A DNA stretch of 64,000 nt. Origin: CAWCXF01 sp963799455. GTDB taxonomy: Bacteria; Pseudomonadota; Alphaproteobacteria; Rhodobacterales; Rhodobacteraceae. Below, piece by piece: positions 56,964-64,000 of this stretch (its first letter is position 1; each line of letters begins with the position of its first letter). The stretch spans positions 806,001 through 870,000 of the forward strand of contig CAWCXF010000007.1 of NCBI GenBank assembly GCA_963799455.1, in the 5' to 3' direction. Under the pieces are notes generated by a model. That model searched no databases. It was not told the origin of the DNA and worked only from the letters and a program-made list of their open reading frames with translations. Made by a program: the position numbers and the translations under genes.

Positions 56964-57983
56964 TCACGCCCGCGCGTGCATCGACTCGTAGATCGGCTCC
57001 AAGGTCTCCGCGTCGAAGAGCGACGACACGCTGGTCCCGCTCCAGATGTTGAGGATCGCCTGGGCGAACATCGGCGCGGTCGGCACGACGCGGATGCGCT
57101 CGGAGGCGCGCACCTCCTCGGACGCCTCGATCGTGTCGGTGATCACGAGCGAGCGCAGCACCGAGCCGTCGAGCCGCTCCACCGCCGGATCGGACAGCAC
57201 GCCGTGGGTGATGTAGGCGTGGACCTCGCGCGCGCCCGCCTCCATCAGCGTGTCGGCCGCCTTGCACAGCGTGCCCGCGGTGTCGCAGATGTCATCCACG
57301 ATGAGGCAGGTGCGGCCCTCGACCTCGCCGATCACCGTCATCTCGGCGACCTCGCCCGGGTTTTCGCGGCGCTTGTCGACGATGGCGAGCCGCGCGCCGA
57401 TGCGCTTGGCCAGCTCGCGCGCGCGCCCCACGCCGCCCACGTCGGGGCTGACCACGGCGATGGCGCCGCGGACATCCGCGAACTGCCGCTCGATGTCGAG
57501 CGCGAAGATGGGCGCGGCGTAGAGGTTGTCCACGGGGATGTCGAAGAAGCCCTGGATCTGGGCGGCGTGGAGATCCATCGTCAGCACCCGCTCGATGCCG
57601 GCGCCGACGATCATGTTGGCGACGAGCTTGGCGGAGATCGGCGTGCGGGCCTTGGTGCGGCGGTCCTGCCGGGCGTAGCCGAAATAGGGGATCACGGCGG
57701 TGATGCGCTGGGCCGAGGAGCGGCGCAGCGCGTCGGTCATGATCAGCAGCTCCATGAGGTTGTCGTTGGCGGGGCGCGAGGTGGACTGGATGACGAAGAT
57801 GTCCTCGCCGCGGACGTTCTCGAACACCTCGACGAACACCTCCTGGTCCGCGAAGCGCTCGATGCGCGCCTCGACGAGGCCGATGCGCGCGCCGCGGTGC
57901 ACCGACATCCGCTTGGCGATGCCGCGCGCGAGCGGCACGTTGGCGTTGCCGGAGATCAGCTTCGGCTCCTGGGTCTGAGGCAT
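56964..57983 (-). CDS. prs: ribose-phosphate pyrophosphokinase
   Basis: A 339-residue PRPP synthetase supplying histidine, nucleotide and NAD synthesis. RFADQEVFVEVFENVRGEDI, FVIQSTSRPANDNLMELLIM, IPYFGYARQDRRTKARTPIS, MDLHAAQIQGFFDIPVDNLY and the PRPP loop VDDICDTAGTLCKAADTL are intact. The ~20-residue excess over the ~315-residue enteric enzyme is normal for alphaproteobacteria. ATG 57983. It is convergent with the ATP synthase operon and divergent from the isomerase-like gene. Confidence 0.96.
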   Translation of the reverse strand: MPQTQEPKLISGNANVPLARGIAKRMSVHRGARIGLVEARIERFADQEVFVEVFENVRGEDIFVIQSTSRPANDNLMELLIMTDALRRSSAQRITAVIPYFGYARQDRRTKARTPISAKLVANMIVGAGIERVLTMDLHAAQIQGFFDIPVDNLYAAPIFALDIERQFADVRGAIAVVSPDVGGVGRARELAKRIGARLAIVDKRRENPGEVAEMTVIGEVEGRTCLIVDDICDTAGTLCKAADTLMEAGAREVHAYITHGVLSDPAVERLDGSVLRSLVITDTIEASEEVRASERIRVVPTAPMFAQAILNIWSGTSVSSLFDAETLEPIYESMHARA

Positions 57984-58072
57984 GGGGGAGGGGTTCCTGG
58001 CGGCGGCGTTGCGGGGCCTCTAGCACGCCGCTAGGGTCGCGCGAAGCCGGATGCGGCGCAGGGAGGACGCGC

Positions 58073-58672
58073 ATGGCGCAGATCGACTACTACTTCGCCA
58101 CCACCTCGCCCTACACCTATCTCGCGGGCACGCGGCTGGAGGAGATCGCCGCGCGCCACGGCGCGACCATCGCCTACAAGCCCCTGGACGTGATCGCGCT
58201 CTTCGGGCGGACGGGCGGCGTGCCGCCGCGCGACCGCCACGAGAGCCGCCAGCAATACCGCGCGCAGGAGCTGCGCCGGCAGGCCAGGAAGGCGGGAATG
58301 CCCTTCAACCTGCGACCGGCGCACTGGCCGACGAACCCCGCGCCGTCGTCCTACGCCATCATCGCGGCGCTCGCGGAGGGGGGCGGGGACGTGGGCGCCT
58401 TGGTCCACGCCTTCACCCGCGCCTGCTGGGCCGAGGAGCGCGACGTGGCCGACGACGCCACCATCCGCGCGGTGCTGGAGGCGTCGGGCTTCGACCCTGC
58501 GCTCGCCGATCGCGGGCTCCTCAGCGGCGCCGAGACCTACGCGCGCAACCTCGAGCAGGCGGCGCTCGCCGGCGCCTTCGGCGCGCCCTTCTACATCACC
58601 GACGCCGACGAGCGCTTCTGGGGCCAGGACCGGCTCGCCGACCTTGACGCCCACCTCGCAGGCCATCTCTGA
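58073..58672 (+). CDS. 2-hydroxychromene-2-carboxylate isomerase-like DsbA-fold protein
   Basis: A 199-residue thioredoxin-fold protein of the HCCA isomerase / kappa glutathione transferase family. IDYYFATTSPYTYLAGTRLE opens it; the family Ser is in the TTSPYTY stretch in place of the CXXC. RHESRQQYRAQELRRQARKA and GAFGAPFYITDADERFWGQD also match. It probably uses glutathione in the cytoplasm. No naphthalene-type pathway is nearby, so a general detoxification role is as likely as isomerisation. Confidence 0.87.
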   Translation: MAQIDYYFATTSPYTYLAGTRLEEIAARHGATIAYKPLDVIALFGRTGGVPPRDRHESRQQYRAQELRRQARKAGMPFNLRPAHWPTNPAPSSYAIIAALAEGGGDVGALVHAFTRACWAEERDVADDATIRAVLEASGFDPALADRGLLSGAETYARNLEQAALAGAFGAPFYITDADERFWGQDRLADLDAHLAGHL

Positions 58673-59243
58673 GCGGCGACAGCCGCGCGACCGGCGACGG
58701 CCGCGCGATTGGCCCCGAGGCCGGGGCGGCGGCATCCGCCGGGCCTGGATGGCCTCCTCGGCGGCGCGGTCCGCGGCAGGGGCGCGGCCCGCGACCTTCG
58801 GCGCGTCCGGCGAGGACCGCCCCGATCGTGGCGACGGCGCGACGCGTGCCGGGCCGGGCGCTCCGCCCTGAGGCCGGAGCGGCGTCCTCGGCGTCGGCGG
58901 GCCAGGGGGGCATGGCGCGACTCACGACGGCGCCACCCCGTGTCGAGGCCGTGCCCTGTGGCGGGATGGCTGGCAGGGGCCGGACGGATCGTCCGGTGGG
59001 CGCCCATCTCCTGCGCGCCCATCTCCTGCGCGCCCATCTCCTGCGCGCCCGGATCCTGCCGCCGGAAGCCCCCGGCGGGCGGAGGCGGCTCGGTGGCCGT
59101 GCGGCAGGGCCAGCCGATGCTCCTCGGCGGCGCGGGAGGTGAGCGAGGCATGGGGCCGGGGCGAGGGCAGCCCGCGCCTGTCTCTCCCTCGGCCCGACGC
59201 GGCCGCGCTGCGGCGCATCGGCCCCGCAGAGCCGGGCCGGCGG
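58673..59243. other. 571-bp gene-free stretch with a 15-bp repeat
   Basis: It holds a hairpin cggacggatcgtccg (58981-58995) directly before three perfect copies of cgcccatctcctgcg (59001-59045). No gene is convincing on either strand. Confidence 0.6.
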
Positions 59244-59498
59244 TCATCGCCGCGGCCGGGTGGCGCTCCGGGCGAGGTAGCCCTCGAAGGCATGGGGCAC
59301 GACGCCGGCGCGATGGAGGCCGCGCGCGGCCAGGCCGGCGTCGGACGTCTCGAGGAGCCTGCGTGCGGCGTGCGAGGCGCGCAGGATGGCCGAGAGGTCG
59401 TCGGCCACCTCCATCGTGCCGAGCGCCCCGCGGCGCAGGCCGTCGAGGACGGGGGTGAGCCCGAAGGCCGGGCGGCGGGCGGAGGAGGAGGGGTGCAT
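59244..59498 (-). CDS. small DUF1127-like protein
   Basis: An 84-residue protein. Its C-terminal half (RASHAARRLLETSDAGLAAR followed by GLHRAGVVPHAFEGYLA) matches the DUF1127 pattern of a small helical domain with L-x2-LSD-x2-L-x2-RGL-x-R. DUF1127 proteins are short basic proteins; some bind RNA or act in phosphate and stress responses in alphaproteobacteria. ATG 59498, with AAGGA some 12 nt upstream. It stands alone in a 1.5-kb gap. Confidence 0.55.
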   Translation of the reverse strand: MHPSSSARRPAFGLTPVLDGLRRGALGTMEVADDLSAILRASHAARRLLETSDAGLAARGLHRAGVVPHAFEGYLARSATRPRR

Positions 59499-60231
59499 TG
59501 GTGACGGTGGTCCTTCGGTCGCCTGACTGTCCTCCCCGAGGCCGAACATCGTCGCCGCCCGCGCGCCCGGCAAGCGCCGGCGGCGCATGGGGGATAGACC
59601 CGCATCGCATGGCGGCTCGCCGGGCGCGGCCCATCCGGGCGGGCGCGCCCGCGCGCAGGAGACCCGCGGCACGAGAGCCGAGCCGGCCCGTCCGCGCGCG
59701 CCGAGCGGCGTGCGCGGGGTGGTCAGGCCCCCACGACATCGGACCCGTCCGCGCGCATGCGCCGAGCGGATCGCCGAGCCACCGTCTCGAGCCATCCTCC
59801 CGAGCCGGCGCCCGAGCGCCCGCGCCGCCCGTTCCGGCGGCATGTCGGGCGGACGGCGTCGGCGCGCCTCCTCCGCGCCGACGCCCGGGCCGCGTCCGGC
59901 CCTGCGCGCGCAGGCGCCGCCCGGCGGCGGGGTCCATGCGCGGGTGGCCCCGACGGGGGCCTGGCATGCGTCGATGAGGCCGCCCGCGCGGCGCGGTGGC
60001 CTGCGGCCACCGACGGCGAGCCTGGACCCCGGCCCCGCGATCCGGTCTAAGCGCCGCCGGGCGCGGGGCCCCGTCGGGACGCGGAGGCCAGGATCGCATG
60101 AGACCGGATGCCCGCGCCCCCGCGCCCCCGCGCCGGGCCGCCCGCCCCGCCTCGACCGCGCCGGGGCGCGTCCTCGGGGTGGGGCGCCTCGCAAGCCCAT
60201 CGGCTGATCCCAAGGGAGACCTCCTGCGGCG
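59499..60231. other. 733-bp gene-free stretch
   Basis: GC-rich DNA upstream of both the DUF1127-like gene (minus) and the DUF475 gene (plus), so it must hold both promoters. Nothing stands out as a promoter. Long open frames on both strands are compositional. No riboswitch I can recognise precedes the DUF475 gene. Confidence 0.4.
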
Positions 60232-61269
60232 ATGCGACAGTACTTCTTCTGGCCCGTCGCGGTCACGGCGGGCGGGCTCGTCCTGGCCTTTCTCCTCGGC
60301 CTGGCCTCGGGCGGAGCCCCGGGCGCGCTGTCGTTCCTGCTGGTCGCCTCGGTCCTGGCGGTGCTCGAGATCTCGCTCAGCTTCGACAACGCCATCGTCA
60401 ACGCCAACAAGCTCAAGTCGATGCGCCCCGAATGGCAGAGGCGGTTCCTGACCTGGGGCATCCTGATCGCGGTGTTCGGGATGCGGATCCTGTTCCCCGT
60501 CGCCGTCGTCGTCTTCGCCGCCCGGATCGGGCCGCTCGCCGCGGTCGAGCTGGCCGTGGTCGAGCCCCGCGAATACGCGCGCATCATGGACGAGGCGCAT
60601 CTGTCGATCGCGGCCTTCGGAGGCACCTTCCTGATGATGGTGGCGCTGAGCTACTTCATCGACGAGGGCAAGGAGGTGGACTGGATCGCGGCGCTCGAGC
60701 GCGGGCTCAGGCGCCTCGCCTCGGTGCGCGGGCTCGAGATCGCGGTGGTGCTGGCCCTCGTCGTGGCCTTCGCCTCCTTCATGGGCACGGCCGAGCGCGC
60801 GACCTTCCTCTTCGCGGCGGTCCTGGGGCTGCTGGTGTTCCTCGGGGTCGATCTCCTGGGCCGCGTGCTCGACCGAGCCGACGCGGCCGCCGACGCCGCG
60901 CGGGCCGGGGGGCTGGGCGCGTTCCTCTACCTCGAGGTGCTCGACGCGAGCTTCTCCTTCGACGGCGTGATCGGCGCCTTCGCGCTGACCCAGAACCCGA
61001 TGCTGATCGCCATCGGCCTCGGGATCGGGGCGATGTACGTGCGCGCGATGACGATCATGCTGGTGCATCGCGGCACGCTGGTGCAGTTCCGCTACCTCGA
61101 GCACGGCGCGTTCTACTCGATCGCGATCCTGGCGGTCATCATGTTCGCCCAGTCGCTCGTGGAGGTGCCCGAGACCGTGACCGGCCTCGCCGGCGCCACG
61201 GTGATCGGCGTCGCCCTGTGGTCCTCGATCCGCTACAACCGCCGCGCGTCGGTGCCGAAGGAGGCTTGA
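60232..61269 (+). CDS. DUF475 / TerC-like integral membrane protein
   Basis: A 345-residue inner-membrane protein with eight or nine helices. It has the TerC-superfamily motif twice: VLEISLSFDNAIVNANKLKS in the first half and YLEVLDASFSFDGVIGAFAL in the second, each with the conserved Glu and Asp. TerC relatives are linked to manganese export and tellurite response; the DUF475 branch is uncharacterised. A ribosome binding site (gggaga) is upstream of ATG 60232. It is monocistronic. Confidence 0.87.
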   Translation: MRQYFFWPVAVTAGGLVLAFLLGLASGGAPGALSFLLVASVLAVLEISLSFDNAIVNANKLKSMRPEWQRRFLTWGILIAVFGMRILFPVAVVVFAARIGPLAAVELAVVEPREYARIMDEAHLSIAAFGGTFLMMVALSYFIDEGKEVDWIAALERGLRRLASVRGLEIAVVLALVVAFASFMGTAERATFLFAAVLGLLVFLGVDLLGRVLDRADAAADAARAGGLGAFLYLEVLDASFSFDGVIGAFALTQNPMLIAIGLGIGAMYVRAMTIMLVHRGTLVQFRYLEHGAFYSIAILAVIMFAQSLVEVPETVTGLAGATVIGVALWSSIRYNRRASVPKEA

Positions 61270-61514
61270 GGGCGAACCGCGCCGGCACACCCGCCCCTGC
61301 CCCCGCCCCCGGCCCCGCCCTCGCCCCCGGCCCCGCCGATCCTTGCCCGGGCGGCCGATCCTCGCGTCCCCCACCGACGCCGGACGCCTGAGCGTCGTCC
61401 CCCGCGCGACACCGGGCTTGCGACGCCCGAGCCGTCTGTGGGAGGATCCGTGGGAGGCGGCCCCTTTGGCCCCCGAGACGCCGGCGCCCGCCCGCGCCCC
61501 TTCGAAAGGCTCCC

Positions 61515-63263
61515 ATGCGAGACGACGCAGGCCGTGCCAAGACCTACGACGAGCTGCGCTCGGCGCGGTGGATGGCGCCCGACGACTTCCGCTCCTTCGG
61601 GCACCGCTCGCGCGCGATGCAGATGGGCTACGGCCCCGAGGACTGGCAGGGCCGGCCGATCGTCGCCGTGATCAACACCTGGTCCGAGGCCCAGCCCTGC
61701 CACATGCACTTCCGCGAGCGCGCGGAGTGGGTCAAGCGCGGCGTCCTGCAGGCGGGCGGCTTCCCGATGGAGCTGCCGGCGCTGTCGCTCTCGGAGACCT
61801 TCGTCAAGCCGACCACCATGCTCTACCGCAACATGCTGGCGATGGAGGCCGAGGAGCTCTTGCGCTCGCACCCCGTGGACGGCGCGGTGCTGATGGGGGG
61901 CTGCGACAAGACCACGCCCGCGCTCGTGATGGGGGCGCTGTCGATGGGGCTGCCCTTCGTCTTCCTGCCGGCGGGGCCGATGCTGCGCGGCCACTACGCG
62001 GGATCCGTGCTGGGCTCGGGGACGGACGCCTTCAGGTACTGGGACGAGCGCCGCGCGGGCACCGTGACGGACGAGCAGTGGCAGGGCATCGAGGGCGGCA
62101 TCGCGCGCTCCTACGGCCACTGCATGACCATGGGCACCGCCTCCACCATGACCGCGATCGCCGAAGCGATGGGCCTGACCCTGCCCGGCGCGTCGTCGAT
62201 CCCGGCGGCGGATGCGGGCCACCAGCGCATGGCCGCCGCCTGCGGCCGGCGGATCGTGGACATGGTGTGGGAGGATTCGACGCCCGACCGGATCGTCACG
62301 CCCGCGGCCGTGAGGAACGCGGCCACCGTGGCGATGGCCACGGGCTGTTCGACCAACGCCGTGATCCACCTCATCGCCATGGCGCGGCGCGCGGGCGTGC
62401 CGCTCACGCTCGACGACCTCGACGCCGTGGGGCGCACCACGCCCGTGATCGCCAACGTGCGCCCCTCGGGCCAGGGCTACTTGATGGAGGACTTCTTCTA
62501 CGCCGGCGGGCTCAGGGCGCTGATGCGCCAGCTCGGGGACAAGCTCGACGGCTCGGCGCTCACCGTCGCGGGGACGCCCATCGGCGAGGGGCTCGACCGG
62601 GCGAAGGTCTGGAACGAGGACGTGATCCGGCCGCTCTCGAACCCGGTCTATCACGAGGGCTCGCTGGCGGTCCTGAAGGGCAACCTCGCGCCCTCGGGCG
62701 CGGTCATCAAGCCCGCCGCCTGCGATCCGCGCTTCCACGTCCATTCGGGCCCCGCGCTCGTCGCGGACGGCTACGCCGCGATGAAGGCGATCATCGACGA
62801 CCCGGACCACCCGATGAGCCCCGACACCGTCCTGGTGCTGCGCGGCGCGGGGCCGCAGGGGGGGCCGGGGATGCCCGAATGGGGCGCGATCCCGATGCCC
62901 AAGGCCCTCCTCAAGCACGGCCAGCGCGACATGGTGCGGCTGTCGGACGCGCGCATGTCGGGCACCTCCTTCGGCGCCTGCGTGCTCCACGTGTCGCCTG
63001 AGTCCCACGTCGGCGGGCCGCTCGCGTTCCTGCGCACCGGGGACGTGGTGAGGCTCGACGTCCCCCGCCGGCGCCTCGACATGGCCGTGCCCGACGACGA
63101 GCTGTCGCGCCGCCGCGCCGCCTGGACCCCGCCCGCGCCGCGCTACGAGCGCGGCTACGGCTACCTCTTCTCGCGCCACATCGAGCAGGCCGACCAGGGC
63201 TGCGACTTCGACTTCCTGCGCGCCGAGTTCGGCGGCCTCACCCCCGAGCCCGAGATCAACTGA
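61515..63263 (+). CDS. IlvD/Edd family dehydratase, L-arabinonate dehydratase-like
   Basis: A 582-residue Fe-S dehydratase. The three cluster cysteines are Cys62 (SEAQPCHMHF), Cys130 (LMGGCDKTTPA) and Cys203 (SYGHCMTMGT). The sugar-acid branch opening FRSFGHRSRAMQMGYGPEDW and LSLSETFVKPTTMLYRNM separate it from IlvD proper (dihydroxy-acid dehydratase). The late SDARMSGTSFGACVLHVSPE holds the proposed catalytic Ser. It would convert L-arabinonate (or a related pentonate/hexonate) to the 2-keto-3-deoxy acid. The next gene is an RraA-type protein, a pairing usual in sugar-acid catabolic clusters. Confidence 0.88.
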   Translation: MRDDAGRAKTYDELRSARWMAPDDFRSFGHRSRAMQMGYGPEDWQGRPIVAVINTWSEAQPCHMHFRERAEWVKRGVLQAGGFPMELPALSLSETFVKPTTMLYRNMLAMEAEELLRSHPVDGAVLMGGCDKTTPALVMGALSMGLPFVFLPAGPMLRGHYAGSVLGSGTDAFRYWDERRAGTVTDEQWQGIEGGIARSYGHCMTMGTASTMTAIAEAMGLTLPGASSIPAADAGHQRMAAACGRRIVDMVWEDSTPDRIVTPAAVRNAATVAMATGCSTNAVIHLIAMARRAGVPLTLDDLDAVGRTTPVIANVRPSGQGYLMEDFFYAGGLRALMRQLGDKLDGSALTVAGTPIGEGLDRAKVWNEDVIRPLSNPVYHEGSLAVLKGNLAPSGAVIKPAACDPRFHVHSGPALVADGYAAMKAIIDDPDHPMSPDTVLVLRGAGPQGGPGMPEWGAIPMPKALLKHGQRDMVRLSDARMSGTSFGACVLHVSPESHVGGPLAFLRTGDVVRLDVPRRRLDMAVPDDELSRRRAAWTPPAPRYERGYGYLFSRHIEQADQGCDFDFLRAEFGGLTPEPEIN

Positions 63264-63279
63264 GGGGCAGCGGCCCCGG

Positions 63280-63373
63280 CGGGGGCAACGAACCGAGCGG
63301 GGGCAACGGCCCGAGCGGGGGCAGCGGCCCGGGCGGACGGGCGACGGCCCGGGCGGACGGGCGACGGCTCGGG
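63280..63373. repeat. 18-bp and 20-bp tandem repeats between dehydratase and rraA genes
   Basis: Three imperfect 18-bp units (cgggggcaacggcccgag type at 63280, 63298, 63316) pass directly into two 20-bp units (cggacgggcgacggcccggg type at 63334, 63354). They begin 16 bp past the dehydratase stop. Confidence 0.8.
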
Positions 63374-63483
63374 CCCGGGCGGCGGCCTACACGGGCGGGC
63401 GACGGCCCGAACGGACGGGCACCGGCTCGACCCCCCGAAGCGGGGCCGTGGCCGGGACGGCGGAGACCACGAAGAGGACTGGC

Positions 63484-64000
63484 ATGATGACGGACGACGG
63501 ACACGCGCTCACGGACGCCACGCGCGAGAGGCTGGGCGGCGTCTCGGTGGCCACGCTGGCCACCGCGCTCTTCAAGCGGGGCCTGCGGGGTCAGGTGATC
63601 CAGGGCGTGCGCCCCGTGGCGCCCAAGGGCCGGACCATGGTCGGCCCCGCCTTCACGCTGCGCACCATCCCCGCGCGCGAGGACCGCAACCCGCTCGGCG
63701 TGTTCCGCGACCCCGAGCACCCGCAGCGGCGCGCGATCGAGGCCTGCCCGCCGGGCCATGTGCTGGTGATGGACAGCCGCAAGGATCCCCGAGCCGCGTC
63801 CGCCGGCGACATCCTCGTCACCCGCCTGATGGTGCGCGGCGGCGCGGGGGTCGTCACCGACGGGGGCCTGCGCGACTCGATGACGATCGGCCGGCTCGAC
63901 ATCCCCGCCTACCACGCGCGACCGTCGAGCCCGACCAACCTCACGCTCCACGAGGCGATCGAGCTGGGCGGCCCGATCGGCTGCGGCGACGTGGCGGTGT
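63484..64000 (+). CDS. RraA family protein, 5' part
   Basis: The first 172 residues of an RraA/HMG-aldolase-type protein, cut by the window end. VATLATALFKRGLRGQVIQG, GPAFTLRTIPAREDRNPL, GDILVTRLMVRGGAGVVTDG and the metal-site GGLRDS are visible. ATG 63484 has GAGG upstream; ATG 63487 is adjacent and in frame. Next to a sugar-acid dehydratase, an aldolase or decarboxylase-like role is likelier than RNase E regulation, by inference from context. Confidence 0.85.
   Translation, partial: MMTDDGHALTDATRERLGGVSVATLATALFKRGLRGQVIQGVRPVAPKGRTMVGPAFTLRTIPAREDRNPLGVFRDPEHPQRRAIEACPPGHVLVMDSRKDPRAASAGDILVTRLMVRGGAGVVTDGGLRDSMTIGRLDIPAYHARPSSPTNLTLHEAIELGGPIGCGDVAV

Noticed and set aside
60180..60231. 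Manganese (yybP-ykoY) riboswitch before the DUF475 gene
   Set aside because: Considered because TerC-family genes can carry it; the expected conserved loops are not visible.

Overview
The window is chromosomal DNA of very high GC content from an alphaproteobacterium, most likely Rhodobacterales. Supporting signs are the F1-only ATP synthase operon (atpH-A-G-D-C, no Fo genes here), the short-form HisG paired with HisZ, the hisC-tyrA pair, DUF1489, DUF2125 and DUF1127-like proteins, an extensin-like protein and a VPLPA-CTERM protein. The genus cannot be fixed by eye. I see no tRNA, rRNA, CRISPR array, prophage or insertion sequence.

Layout. 0-4 kb: divergent zinc importer znuA / znuC-znuB, then a LuxR-type regulator. 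4.2-11.1 kb: one giant multidomain sugar-dehydrogenase/carbohydrate-binding protein, frameshifted once. 11.7-19.6 kb: a forward catabolic run (M14 deacylase, hyuA, hyuB, FAD oxidoreductase, uronate-dehydrogenase-like SDR). 19.7-22.1 kb: HtrA-like protease and an aquaporin. 22.2-25.2 kb: molybdate importer modA-modB-modC (reverse). 25.4-29.9 kb: VPLPA-CTERM protein, then hisS-hisZ-hisG. 30-35 kb: DUF1489, two glycosyltransferases, NUDIX, an AT-richer island with a frameshifted nuclease-like gene, and a sulfotransferase. 35-41.3 kb: rpsD, hisC-tyrA, extensin-like protein, DUF2125, ChaC. 41.7-45 kb: a MotA/MotB-like proton-channel pair with long coiled coils. 45.4-50.9 kb: M23 peptidase, clpA, gloB, methyltransferase. 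51.1-56.9 kb: ATP synthase F1 operon with a small extra gene between atpG and atpD and a lipoprotein gene at its end. 57-64 kb: prs, an HCCA-isomerase-like DsbA-fold protein, a DUF1127-like small gene, a DUF475 membrane protein, an arabinonate-type dehydratase and a partial rraA.

Two themes run through the window. Short tandem repeats (12-28 bp units) are very common in intergenic DNA. In rpsD and chaC the first repeat unit ends with the gene's own stop codon, and in tyrA the stop lies inside the first unit. Low-complexity expansions also occur inside otherwise conserved proteins (ZnuC tail, HyuA, HyuB, HisZ, ChaC, AtpG). Three genes carry an apparent one-base excess that breaks the frame; sequencing error or real decay cannot be told apart here.

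The best candidate for an undescribed system is the MotA/MotB-like pair at 41.7-45 kb, which resembles the ZorA/ZorB type of motor but has no Zorya effector next to it. The frameshifted nuclease-like gene in the AT-richer island at 33.3-34.3 kb is second.
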